Part shown: positions 1 to 11,837 of the stretch, one piece after another
How positions within the stretch are numbered: the first letter of the stretch is position 1
Layout: each line of letters opens with the position of its first letter
Source: Cheiracanthium punctorium
Taxonomy: Eukaryota; Arthropoda; Arachnida; Araneae; Cheiracanthiidae
Assembly (NCBI GenBank): GCA_038373885.1
Contig: JAWZYV010011619.1
Coordinates: forward strand, 1,550,001-1,614,000
Direction of reading: 5' to 3'
Length of the DNA stretch: 64,000 bases
Program-made: the position numbers and the translations under genes
Notes under the pieces: model-generated
Database searches by the model: none
Told to the model about the DNA's origin: nothing
What the model saw: only the letters and a program-made list of their open reading frames with translations

Positions 1-58
1 TGTGTTTATGAGGTTGAAAAACTCCAGCACCGTTGAGCACCGATGCACCATGAAATTT

Positions 59-321
59 GATAAAGTAATTAAAAAACTTTGTAAAAAACACACATAAGAA
101 GTAAAAGGAAAGAGGATACGCGTTTCTTTCAAAAATTGTTTTGAACTTCTTCAGTCCAAGCCCTTCGACGTAAAGAACACAGGGAACTCAGAGTTCCCTG
201 TGTTCTTTACGTCGAAGGGCATGGACTGAAGAAGTTCAAAACAATTTTTGAACGAAACGCGTATCCTCTTTCCTTTTACTTCTTATGTGTGTTTTTTACA
301 AAGTTTTTTAATTACTTTATC
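59..321. repeat. 263 bp near-perfect palindrome (foldback MITE-like)
   Basis: The sequence from 59 to 189 is repeated as its reverse complement from 191 to 321 around a central A at 190. I count only two mismatches over about 131 bp arms. Pairing stops abruptly beyond both outer ends. The near-identity implies a young structure or active conversion between arms. A transcript would fold into one long hairpin. No clear target-site duplication is visible, so its class is open. Confidence 0.9.
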
Positions 322-403
322 GTTTAACACCAGTATTTTGAGTGTTTTTTCACATGAAATTTGGTTCACCTAAGTCTTTTATGACGGAGAAGGTTTTTTA
401 TGT

Positions 404-1260
404 TATCCGTTGTCCTTAACTTGCCACTTGGTGCCGCAGCACAACGTTGAATTCTATTCCGTTTAGCCCTTTGCTATGCGAATATCGTCCAACCGATTTC
501 GATGAAATTTGGCACACGCGAATATTAGAACACGGAGAATATTTTTCACTATCCATTTTGCTGTAACTTGCTGCTAAATGGCGCTGCAAAGCATCAACTT
601 TTATACCGTTCGACCGTTCGGCATAAAATTTTTTATACTTACACATTTGAGCACGAAGAATATATTCTAACTGCGTTCCTTTTGATGTTACTCACCACTA
701 GATGACACTGCAATGCATTATTATTTTAACTCGCCACTAGATGACGCTGCAGCAGGCCAAATTCTTGACCATTCCAACGGTCGCTATGAAAATCAGTATA
801 CATAGCTATTTTAACAATGAGAATATTTTGGCGCTATCCATTTTGCTATAATTTGCCACTTGACGGCGCTGTAGCAAATCATTACTTTATTGAACCACTA
901 GATGGCCCTGCAGTGTATCACTTCTTGACTGTGGAAATGATCGCTATGAAAATAGGTATACATAGAAATTTGAACACGGGGAAGAGTTTGGCGCTATCCA
1001 TTTTCCTATAACTTGCCACTAGATGTCGCGTCAACACATGAACTTCAGGACTGTTCAGCCGATCGTCATGAAAATTCGTATGCATCGATATCTGAATGCG
1101 AAGAATACTTTCGCCGTATCCGTTTTGCTAAAACTCGCCACTAGATTGCGCTACGCCGCATGGCCTTCTGCACCGTACAAACGATTGCCTTGCAATTCGG
1201 TATGCATGATTATTGGACACAATATACCGCGATATCCACTTTGCTATATCTGTTTATTAC
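404..1260 (+). repeat. Degenerate tandem array (about 115-160 bp units) with CTCF-like cores
   Basis: About six to seven divergent units, each opening near 'TATCCATTTTGCTATAACTT', follow one another. Other shared blocks are 'GCTATGAAAAT' plus 'GTATACATAG' and 'GAACACG..GAAGA'. Each unit contains one or two copies of a core close to GCCACTAGATGGCGCTGCAG, at 423-439, 570-589, 693-714, 733-752, 855-875, 895-913, 1015-1030 and 1137-1157. This core resembles the CTCF zinc-finger binding consensus (CCANNAGRKGGCRS). The array is the internal repeat body of the Helitron ending at 1337. Confidence 0.7.
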
Positions 1261-1339
1261 AATGAATAGTAATCACCACAAATCGTAAAATCAAAAAGTC
1301 CATTCATTCCCGTGCTAAGAACGGGTACTTAAGCTAGTA

Positions 1340-3128
1340 TCTATATAAATAAAATTAGACTTTTGTCTGTACATTTCTTGGAATTCAAAAATTTTGCGAT
1401 TTCTATCCGTTTCAAGCACCCTGGAATTCGATGCGACCCTCAAAAAAAAGTTTGTCTGTCTGTGATTCTGTCATTCTGCCATTCTGTCATTCTGTCCGTG
1501 ACGCTTTTTTTGTTTAAGCATCACGTAAAAACTACTGAAGCGAATGATATGAAATTGGGTGTCATGATAGGTGGTCACTCAACTTAAAACATAGGCGTCC
1601 AATTTTTAAAAAATCCTGATTGGATTTTGAGATTTTGCGAAAATCCTTTCAAACTGCGTAAATTTGTGTTCAAGCATCACGTTAAAACGACTGAAGCGAA
1701 TGATACGAAATTGGGTGTCATGATAGGTAGTCACTCAACTTAAAACATACGCGTCGAATTTTTAAAAAAATCTTGATTGGATTTTGAGATTTTGCGAAAA
1801 TCCTTTCAAACTGCGTAAATTTGTGTTCAAGCATCACGTAAAAACGACTAAAGCGAATGATATAAAATTGAGTGACATGATAGGTGGTCACTCAACTTAA
1901 AACATAGGTGTCGAATTTTTAAAAAAAATCTTGATTAGATTTTCAGATTTTGCGAAAATCATTTCAAACTGCGTAAATTTGTGTTCAAGCATCACGTAAA
2001 AACAACTAAAGCGAATGATATGAAATTGGGTGTCATGATAGGTAGTCACTCAACTTAAAACATACGCGTCGAATTCTTAAAAAATCTTTATTGGATTTTG
2101 AGATTTTGCGAAAATCCTTTCAAACTGCGTAAATTTGTGTTCAAGCATCACATAAAAACGACTGAAGCGAATGATATGAAATTGGGTGTCATGATAGGTG
2201 CTCACTCAACGTAAAACATAGGCGTCGAATTAAAAAAAAATCTTGACTAGATTTTGAGATTTTGCGAAAATCATTTCAAACTGCGTAAATTTGTGTTCGC
2301 ACATCACGTAATAACTGCAAAGGTGAAAAAATGATATTTGGTGAAATGATAGGTGGTCACTCACCTTAAACTATAAGCATCTAATTAAAAAAAATTGATC
2401 AGATTTCGAGATTTTGCGAAAATCGTTTAAAACTGAGTGAATCTTTTTTCTCGCATTAAGTAATAATGACTAAAGCGAATGATATGAAATTTGGTCACAT
2501 GATAGATGGTTGCTCAACATAAACTATAGGAGTCAAATTTTTTAAACATTTTTATTAGATTTTGAGATTTTGTGAAAATTCTCTCAAAATACATTCAATG
2601 ATGATTTCTTCAAACTTCACGTAATAACGACTAATACGAATGACACGAAATTTAGTGATATGATAGGTAGTTGCTAATCTTAATTTATAGGCGTTGAATT
2701 TTAAAAATATTTTTATTACATTTTGAGATTTTGCGAAAATCGTTTTAAAATGCTGAAAATTTGTTCCAGCATCACGAAATAAAGACTGCAGGGAATGAAA
2801 CGAATTTGGGTGACATGATAGGTTGTCACTCAACTTAAATTCTAGGCTTCCAATTTTTCAAAATGTTGATTAAATTTTGAGATTTTGCGAAAATTATTTC
2901 AGTACGTGTAAATATTCATTCGCGCATCCCATAATTACGTTTAAAGCGAATCAAATGGTATTACTTAGTTACTCTCTAACCTGTAATATTTTAACAATAC
3001 ATAAAAATTATAACTTTACTTTGGCAACATACTACATTCATTCTGTGTACTCCTACAATGCTGACAAAAGTTCTTGCTTTTTGGAAATTTGCATTCACTA
3101 ACCCGTCGAGGACGGGTACTTCAGCTAG
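1340..3128 (+). mobile_element. Non-autonomous Helitron, complete, 1789 bp
   Basis: The left end is TC (1340-1341) in 'A|TCTATATAAATAAAATTA' and the right end is CTAG (3125-3128) followed by host T. This fits Helitron insertion between A and T. A perfect 7-bp stem hairpin (ACCCGTC at 3101-3107, loop GAG, GACGGGT at 3111-3117) lies 7 bases before CTAG. The 5' subterminal region has short CATTCTGT-type repeats (about 1462-1500), and the body is a roughly 157 bp tandem array. No Rep/helicase ORF is present. It sits two bases downstream of the preceding Helitron's end. A close inverted copy is at 6717-8348. Confidence 0.85.
1510..2945 (+). repeat. Tandem array of about ten ~157 bp units inside the Helitron
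   Basis: Each unit holds the same ordered blocks: 'AAGCATCACGTAAAAACGAC', 'GAAGCGAATGATATGAAATT', 'TGATAGGTGGTCACTCAACT', and 'GATTTTGAGATTTTGCGAAA'. Units start near 1517, 1673, 1833, 1987, 2145, 2300, 2455, 2615, 2768 and 2925. The first five are nearly identical and later ones are more diverged, so the left side was amplified most recently. Each unit carries the small inverted motif GATTTT-GCG-AAAATC. Confidence 0.9.
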
Positions 3129-3129
3129 T

Positions 3130-3808
3130 ATATATATATACAGAAAAGCTGTCATTCATTATATCGGTCATGCTCCCGCAACACGTAAAAACAACTGAAG
3201 CAAATGAAACGAAATTATATTGTGCGATAGATTCGTGCACTCAAATAAAATTAGAAGAGTGAGCTTTTTAAGCTATAAAATAAAATTTAAGATTTTTGAA
3301 AATATTTCGATAATCAACATAAAAACCACTGAAGTAAATGAAAATAATTTTTATACTTTCTCTTATAATTTAAGTGGTAACTTAAATTATAAGAGAAAAG
3401 AAAGAAATGTTTGAAATTTTCTGAAAATTGTTTACATATTTCTTCACGTGTAACTGAAAACCGACTCAAGCGAATTAAATGAAGTTTGGTAACACATCAT
3501 GCGCTTCTCTTCTTTAATTTAATAATAATTATTTTTCAGTAACTTTAAATGGCCTCTTGAAATTAAAACTAATTCTAAATCTGCCACCCCCCTTTATTAA
3601 AAAAAAAGATATGCTAAGCTTGGAAAGAAAAAATAATATTTTTCTATTGAAACTTTCACAAAGTTTTTTTTTTAAATTTTTAAGCTATAAAATGATTTTA
3701 CATTGCATAATTAAAAATATTTTTTATTTCTACTATGCATAAAAAAATTCACACTCCTTGAATGTGTGAAAGACATATTCATCCGTCAGTGATAGGTACT
3801 TCAACTAG
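3130..3808 (+). mobile_element. Decayed Helitron-like copy
   Basis: The region contains eroded versions of the same internal unit ('AACACGTAAAAACAACTGAA' near 3180, 'ACTGAAGTAAATGAAAATAA' near 3328, 'CGACTCAAGCGAATTAAATG' near 3463). It ends in a degraded hairpin ('ATCCGTCAGTGATAGGT', 3781-3797) and CTAG at 3805-3808 followed by T. The TC left end is lost in a TA-rich stretch that abuts the younger element. It is clearly older than its neighbours. Confidence 0.6.
3357..3398. repeat. Perfect 18-bp stem hairpin
   Basis: TTTCTCTTATAATTTAAG (3357-3374) is followed by a 6-nt loop and its exact reverse complement (3381-3398). It lies inside the decayed Helitron copy yet shows no mismatch, unlike its surroundings. 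Function is unknown. Confidence 0.9.
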
Positions 3809-3809
3809 T

Positions 3810-5124
3810 ATCACTACATAAATGCGTATATTTATATGTGTATTTATATTCTAACCCATTGCTATTACATTACTGGCTATTTTTTAGAGATAAATTCATT
3901 AGGCGAGAGAATTTCAAAGTTAACTATCTTAATCTCTTAACAAACAGAAAAGTTTAGGGAGAGGGAAGGGGGGGGGGAGGAATTTGATGGTACCGATCTG
4001 TCGCATTAAGCATTCCATTTCTGTTCTTTCAAGTTCTTTTCTTAAAATGTCCAACAGAAGCAGTTCACGACTCCACGTTCATTTACCTTCCCCCTCCTTT
4101 CATTAAAAACATGTTCAGATAATTAGGATTTTAGCTTTTAGGGTGATTATGCAAATTCGAGGAAGTCTGTTGACCGAAGAAACCTGCATTGATGCGGCCA
4201 ATTTTTAAATGGGTTTCGTGATTTGTATTTCTACTGCGCTGAATCTGAAACAGCATTTAAAAAAAGATACCTTGATTGCAATAAATGTTAGTGTGCTGAA
4301 TAAATGACTTTCGAATAAAAGTAGAAAGCCGCTTGCATGCATGCAGGAAAGACAGCGTTTCTGACATTTGTTTTGTGTGGTTGAAGATTGTAATGGGTAT
4401 GTACAACTCGCGATACATTTGTTCCAATCGGCTTTAACACGTTTAAATGCATTAATGCACTTATAAAATATATTGTACGCTTCGGAAATTAGATCCTTTG
4501 TTACCGTACGAGAGTAAAATCGTCAATTATAGAAATAACTCTTCACAAAGAGACGTTTTTCCGGTATTCATGACTTTGAACGGAATTTCCATAATCAATT
4601 TTTATTCAGCGCCAAGATAGCAGAAATAGAAGAAGCAGAAGATAGCAGAATGAAAGTAGTAACCTTTTACTTGATTTGAAGTACAATGTATTAACCAGCC
4701 AAATGCTTCTAAATTGATTAAAAGTATTTTAAGGAATTCTACAGAAATTATATATTGGCCAGATTCATTAAAATATATATAATATTTAACTCAAATATCT
4801 ACTCTAAATAAGTGACAGTGTTATATCAAAAAGTAAGTTTTTGCGCTACATTTCTTCCTGTGTTAACGCTTACGCTATCCCATCGAAGTATTTTGACCAA
4901 CCACGTTTCGTATTTTATACGTGCGCATACGTTGTATTGTCCAATGGCATTTAACGTTAGTGTTAGCGTGAGTGAAACTGGTATGCAAAAACTCACTAAT
5001 CAAGCGAATTATGTCGCAGCCGAATATTGATTTTATTCAGCATTATAACTTGAGTGAAAATGTCTAATTGAATTCTAAAACAATCCCAGTATGTTTAACT
5101 AAATGAACTATGTATATAATATTA
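3810..5124. other. Unannotated AT-rich sequence
   Basis: Contains a purine/G run (about 3958-3980), pyrimidine-rich stretches and no conserved coding signal. The longest ORF here (4812-5030) resembles nothing known and has random-looking composition. Confidence 0.5.
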
Positions 5125-5841
5125 ATTAGAAAATGTTCTAAGTAAACGGCAAAATGCTTTACTTCTATAACCATTAAAGATAAAAATGCAATTTGAATTG
5201 AAAAAATGCAAAATAAGTTGGTAAAATACAGGAAAAAATCCTCTAGTTAATTTTCAAAAAGTGAAATTTTTAAATTTGTGTAAGACTTCCGTACAAAAAT
5301 ATCCCAGTTAGTAAATTGTTCCCCATGTATTTATGAGGCTATGAACAGAAATTGAGAATTATATCCTAAAAAAGTGTCATAGATATAATGATAAACATAA
5401 GCTGACATATACCACTTTTTAGTGGATCTCGAAGAGAAAAAAAGACCTATGAAACACACCACATTTCAGTGGTCGTAGTGAAATTACAAAATAAAATGAT
5501 TTTTGCACTGTAAAAATAAATGTTTACATTCAAATCCGTGTATAGTCTTGGACCATATTTGTTTAAAGATATCTCTGACACTTTTCAGGACATAGTTGTC
5601 AAATTTTGTCCATAACTTGATCAGCGTACGTAGAGCATTTTATTAAATCATAATGCTTGTACGAAGGTTATATAAAATTTAAAATATGTCACGTTTTGAA
5701 AATTAACGAGAGGGGTGTTCGATTAATATAGGACATTTTTCTCCCATATTTTGAATATCTTTTTTTTTTTAATTTAAATTACCCACTTACCTATAATGGG
5801 TAAATCATAAAAGCGTATTACCACATTTTTGGGACACCCTG
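5125..5841. mobile_element. Mariner-type MITE, copy 1 of the 'CAGGGTGTCCCAAAAA' family
   Basis: The right end reads ...TTTTTGGGACACCCTG|TA (5841 is the last base), the inverted form of a Tc1/mariner-type terminus, followed by TA at 5842-5843. Along its length it aligns in the same order with 57251-57981. Shared blocks include 'ACCATTAAAGATA', 'TTAATTTTCAAAAAGTGA', 'CGTACAAAAATATCCCAGTTAGT' in part, 'TTTACATTCAAATCCGTGTA' and 'TTTAAAGATATCTCTGACA'. The left terminus is decayed, so 5125 is approximate. No transposase ORF remains. Confidence 0.65.
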
Positions 5842-6716
5842 TATATTGCCAAAAATAAATTTTCATTTTTTGGGTTGGGGTTATTAATTTTTCCAAACAT
5901 TTTATGAAAGTGTTACAGGCATTTCCAAAGTTATTTATTTATTTATTCAAATTTTGCAAAGAAAATAAAAATTGGGGATGGGTAAAATTATTTGTGAACA
6001 TATCTTCACTTACGCAATTGGAATAAAAGTTGGTAGTTAGAAATCGTAATGGATTTCCTGTCGTTGTCCTTCTACTCTACTAAACCTCTTATAGTGAGGC
6101 TGGGATAAGAGTTTGGGAAAGCTCAGCTTTCATGCTAATGCATTATGGGTATAGGAACAGAGAAATATGATCTCTCTGGACAAATACTGGAAAACCGAAT
6201 GAAATACTACAGCTCTTCCTCTAATATTTCCACTATGTGTTTAGTAAAGAGCAACTGACTTCTATTCTAAAATATTAATGGATTGATTTTTCGCATTTTG
6301 AGGAAATCAAAGCGTTACTGTCTACCATTTATAGGGATTTCTTAAGTAATATCCTTTTTAGTTCAAAACTAAAATTCTGAGTATTTTCCTTCTTTTTTTT
6401 TCTTTATTTCTTTTTTCTTAATTTTTATTACTTTACAGTAAAATTTGTCGACTAAAGCTTTTGAAAATGACGAATTATCTGTCTTCATTTTGTGTGAAAT
6501 AATAATAAAAATAAATTTATAAACTAATATGGCAGCAAACCAAATTATAAACTAACTATAAAAGTAGCCTCAAAACATTAGTCTTAAAAGATTGTTTAGA
6601 GCGTACTTTTTTATTTATTTATTTTTTCTAATTTTATTTCAGCATGTATGCATAATTTAGTTGTAATTAAACTTCCACTATGACCTCTTCGTTTCAGCGG
6701 TCTACATATGTATACA
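5842..6716. other. Unannotated AT-rich sequence
   Basis: T- and A-rich sequence with no exon-like or RNA-gene signal. It separates the MITE from the inverted Helitron. Confidence 0.5.
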
Positions 6717-8348
6717 CTAGCTCAAGTACCCGTCCTTGACGGGTTAGTGAATGCAAATTTCCAAAAAGCAAGAACTTTCGTCAGCATTGTAGGAGTACAC
6801 AGAATGGATGGAGTATGTTGCCAAAGTAAAGAAAGCGAAGTTATAATTTTTATGTATTGTTAAAATATCGCAGGTTAAGAGAGTTACTAAGTAATATCAT
6901 ATCATTCGCTTTAGTCGTAATTATGGGATGCGCGAACGAATATTTACGAATATAGAAATAATTTTCGCAAAATCTCAAAATCTAATCAACATTTTTGAAA
7001 AATTGGAAGCCTAGAATTTAAGTTGAGTGACAACCTATCATGTTACCCAATTTCGTTTCATTCCCTGCAGTCTTTATTTCGTGATGCTGGAACAAAATGT
7101 CAGCATTTTAAAATGATTTTCGCTAAATCTCCAAATGTAATAAAAATATTTTAAAAATTCAACGCCTATAAATTAAGATTAGCACTACCTATCATATCAC
7201 TAAATTTCGTATCATTCGTATTAGTTGTTATTACGTGATGTTTGAAGAAATATAAACGTATTTTGAGAGAATTTTCACAAAATCTCAAAATCTAATAAAA
7301 ATGTTAAAAAAATTGGACTCCTATAGTTTATGTTGAGCAACCATCTATCATGTGACCAAATTTCATATCATTCGCTTTAGTCGTTATTACGTAATGCGGG
7401 AACAAAGATTCACTCAGTTTTAAACGATTTTCGCAATATCTCGAAATCGGATCGATTTTTTAAAATTAGATGCTTATAGTTTAAGGTGAGTGACCACCTA
7501 TCATTTCACCAAATATCATTTATTCACCTTTGCAGTTATTACGTGATGTGCGAACACAAATTTACGCAGTTTGAATCGATTTTCGCAAAATCTGAAAATC
7601 CAATGAAAATTTTTAAAAATTCGACGCCTATGTTTTAAGTTGAGTGACCACCTATCATGCCACTCAATTTCATATCATTCGCTTCAGTCGTTTTTACGTG
7701 ATGCTTGAACACAAATTTACGCAGTTTGAAACGATTTTCGCAAAATCTCACAATCCAATCAAGATTTTTTTTAAATTCGACGCCTATGTTTTAAGTTGAG
7801 TGACCACCTATCATGACACCCAATTTCATATCATTCGCTTCAGTCGTTTGTACGTGATGCTCGAACACAAATTCACGCAGTTTGACAGGATTTTCGCAAA
7901 ATCTCAAAATCCAATCAAGATTTTTTAAAAATTGGACGCCTATGTTTTAAGTTGAGTGACCACCTATCATGACACCCAATTTCATATCATTCGGTTCAGC
8001 CGTTTTTACGTGATGCTTGAACACAAATTTACGCAGTTTGAAACGATTTTCACAAAATCTGAAAATCTAATCAAGATTTTTTTAAAATTCGACGCCTATG
8101 TTTTAAGTTGAGTGACCACCTATCATGACACCCAATTTCATATCATTCGCTTCAGCCGTTTTACGTGATGCTTAAACTGAAAAAGCGTCACGGACAGAAT
8201 GACAGAATGACAGAACGACAGAATGACAGGCAGACAAACTTTTTTTGAGGGTCGCATCGGATTCCCGGGTGCTTGAAACGGATAGAAATCGCAAAATTTT
8301 TGAATTTCAAGAAATGTACAGACAAAAGTCTAATTTTATTTATATAGA
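6717..8348 (-). mobile_element. Non-autonomous Helitron, complete, 1632 bp, inverted copy
   Basis: Read on the minus strand it starts with TC (8348-8347) after host A and ends with CTAG (6720-6717) before T (6716). The 3' hairpin ACCCGTC-AAG-GACGGGT spans 6744-6728. Termini, the GACAGAAT-type subterminal repeats and the internal ~157 bp units match the plus-strand element at 1340-3128, with about eight units instead of ten. The 65 bp next to the 3' hairpin are almost identical in the two. It is non-autonomous because no Rep/helicase sequence is present. Confidence 0.85.
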
Positions 8349-11300
8349 TTCGCGTTCCTACTGTTAAAATGATCCTTTAAGATTTTTTTGTAGTTCTAAT
8401 CTGACGTACATATCCTTGTATGGATTAATATTGAATAAATAATTTTAACTCATATGAATGTTTAAATTCTGTACACTGACGTACGCATTTTATTTTTTTT
8501 TTTGCCGTTACACAAAAGAATATTTGAATGTTATTGAATTTCCTAAGTTGTATTTGTGAATTTTTTTCCCCCTTAAAAATTCTTGTTGATGAAAGGAACT
8601 TGTGATATATCATTCACCTTTAAAAGTTTCTCGACAGTCTTCATTTGCGGGTTGTAACAATTCTTTACTACAGGACCGTAGCGCGTTGAAACAATTCTTA
8701 CTGAAACAGAGACTGGAAGTCAGGCTTTTCTTCTAAAATTTATTTAAAAATAAGGTCTCTACTTGTCGTTTTTAAATACAATTGGTCATTTAGAAACAAT
8801 TGTGAGATTATTCTTTAATTTGCGTGTGAGATTTATGTCGAGTCTGAAGAGGATAAACAAGTTTCTTCAGTTAAAACGGGTGAAGTAATAGTAACCAATT
8901 TTGTTTAAAGTAAGCCTAAGATGCGCTCAGGGAATTAAAAAATAGTTCAAGAAATGCTCACTAGGTGGAACTGTCTACGAGAAAACTGCAAATTTAACGA
9001 TACAAATGAGTATTTCTAACTATACAAACAATTTCAACATTTATTCAATAGTTTTTGCGCATTTACCTAATTGGGTCATTTTTGAGATGATTTTTCCATA
9101 CAACCTAGTGCCACGCAGAGGAAATTTTTTCACCTAATATTTTTTAATACTTCTTTCAGCGTATATTATGTGTACAATCGGTATGTAATATTTGGTGGAA
9201 ATCTCTAATTGTTTCAGTGCCAGAATGCTTTGTATATGGTATGAATAATTATAACTACCCTGTATATTAGTGATAAAATAAAATAATCGGATTGGTAAAG
9301 TTTTACTCCACTACATCTATATAACTACAGTAATATTTTCATTCCTTATGATTTAATATTAGTTGTTTTTAATATTAAGTGTTCAATTATTAAATATTTT
9401 TAATATGTGTATTTTTAAAAAGGGTCAATTACCCTAAAATTATTGTAAAAAAAATATATATAAATGAAAAAATAATGGAGATACCTCTATGAAGAAGTTA
9501 CGTATGGATAAAAGAGTAAACGTCTGATCAACAATATCTTGTACATGTTTTCGAAAATATCCATCAGAATTTTAAATAAACAACTAAATAACTAGGTATT
9601 TTTTTATAAATACTTGACATCCTATTGTTTTATAAAACTGTTTATTTTTCCTTTGGGAATGTAAAAAATGTGTTTGTTTATGTAGAAGAATTTAATCTTT
9701 TTCATAGTAAATACGACGCAAGAAATACTGAGAATTGCTTTCACAAATTCAGTAGGAGTTAATAGATGATACTCGCAAGGGACGAAAAAACTAGAGCCTA
9801 TTGATTGATTCTATGTAATAAAGCATAAAAAATTAAAATCTATAAAATATCTTGGCCTAAAAATGTATCACAATTTAAAGCATTTACTAAAGTCACAAAC
9901 ACCTTGTATGGTTAAAAATAAGAATTTTAAATTCATCTTAAAATGAATATGCAGAACATTGATCTAATTCGAAGAAACTGCTTATCAAAGAAGGATATTA
10001 ACCCTTGATTGTAGTTGCGGTAGTTCAGTTATGAAGTTATGTTTATATATAAACAATGAATATAAAGAAGAGATATAACAGATATTAAATGCATACGATC
10101 GCTGGTTTTTTTAAGACACACTTGTTACACAGGATTCATTGAAATAAAACTAAAACAAATAAATCTTAATTTTTAGCAAGAGTGTGTACCTATATAAGGT
10201 GTCAAAAGACGAAAGTAGATGAAGCGTTTCTGACGAATAATTTGGAACTACAGTCCCCATAACGATGAGAGTCAGGCAATATAAATCAACTACAAGTGTG
10301 TCATTTTGTCTCTTTTTCTAATTGGTATGAAATTCTTAATACAGGAATATTTTTACTAATGCAGTCTCATGAAAATTTTTGTAATGCAGGAAATTCTTAT
10401 ATCTTAAAATTTTGTAATTCGCATAATCATAAATCTTACCACAATGAATAACTGACTCAAAACTTCACTAATTTTGTACAAAAGCATAGAAGTGTAAAAT
10501 GGTTTCATATAACAAAATTTTCATAAGACTGCAGTTCGTTTGAGTGTGGTTTTGTCGGTAAATTTCGGATTGCACTGAGAGTGGGAAACAATGTAACATA
10601 TTCTGTGAGTTGATGAAAATCTTTTTGTAGTTAATGTATATTAATAAAGCATATTTTGCTATTATTTGCTAAAATGGTGCAGAAAACTTGAAGATGCATC
10701 TGTTTCCCAACGATGCAGCTACAGTGAGCCCTTTTCCCATCTTGTTGATACTTAAGTCACCAGATTTTGGATATGCATGAATCTGCCATCTTCGCTAATT
10801 TTACATTGCCTACTTTCCAAGTTTTCATTCATTTCTTCTTAAAGAAGGAGACAAGGACCGCTATTTTTTAGATAACCAAGTGCAATAATAATTGTATACC
10901 GCATTAATAATTTATATTGATGATTTGAATCGGCTGATAAATACATATCTTTCGGAGAGAAAACCTCAAAAATGCTCTTTTATTTTTGGTATACTTTTTT
11001 TTTACAACTTCGGTATCTTTTCAATTCTATAAAATAGTCAGGTTGAAATGTTTAAACGCATTTTATTAAATAAACAAATAAAATATGTTCTCTTGCTTTG
11101 TACGCAGTGAATCCATTCTTCTCAAACGACTGCGGGGAAAAACAAGAAATTCTTCGTCCTTTTATACTTTATATTTTGGAAAAGAGGTTTTGTATTTTTC
11201 AAAAGAGTTTATGTAGATATATCTAAAAGCATATTCTTTTAGTAGAAATATTTCAAAAAACATTTAAGGAAATAAATGCTATAGCAGTAATAAAAAAGAC

Positions 11301-11837
11301 CATAAAAATGAAAATAATTTTACAATCTATATAATGCATCTTTCTTTTTTTTAAATGGAAGTAACTTAATTTGTTTTTCAATTGAGTTTCCCCCCGCCCA
11401 AAAAAAAATAAAACCGCTCAGATAATTATTGGAATCGAAATAATATTTTTTTAACCAATAAAAATGCATTATATTTAATGGAAATACGTTAGAAATTTCA
11501 TTCTCCTAATAGAATAAAAATATTAAATCCAGTCTTATCTCCATAAAATAAATTTGACCTGTCAAGTAAGCCTCTGCAGTCATCTGCCCTAATGCCTTTT
11601 CCTACTCCCCTGCGTTATACCTATTAAGTAAATCAAGGCGCTCTATTCATTGAAGTCCACTGTCATTTTCCTTCCGTTTTAGCGTACACCAGAAAGAGCT
11701 TCCAAAAGTAATTGAAGAAGAATATTACCAGCTTAAATGCTCTGCCATCAGAGGCATTAAGGCAAAGTGGTTAGTGTAAAAATGTTAAGTTGGATCTATA
11801 GTTTTAAGATTTTTCGAAAACAGATACAATTTATTAA
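8349..11837. other. Gene-free AT-rich stretch
   Basis: I see no coding exon, RNA gene or intact mobile element. One orphan mariner-like terminus (...TACCCTG at 9256-9262, then TA) marks a probable MITE relic whose other end was not found. A somewhat GC-richer patch (about 11570-11770) has no recognisable translation. Confidence 0.5.

Larger units (their letters stand above)
1..1337 (+). mobile_element. Helitron-like element, 3' portion (5' end lies outside or is not recognised)
   Basis: The right boundary has the classic Helitron 3' signature: a GC-rich hairpin (CCCGT at 1309-1313, a 7-nt loop, ACGGG at 1321-1325) followed 8 bases later by CTAG (1334-1337) and a host T. The same hairpin-CTAG arrangement ends three other elements in this cluster. 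No rolling-circle replicase (Rep) or helicase coding sequence is visible, so this is a non-autonomous copy. Its body is a degenerate tandem array (404-1260), and a palindrome interrupts its left part. No left TC terminus is seen, so the element may begin before base 1. Confidence 0.6.

Noticed and set aside
1510..2945. CRISPR-like regular repeats
   Set aside because: Units are contiguous ~157 bp tandem repeats without unique spacers, inside a Helitron of a eukaryotic genome.
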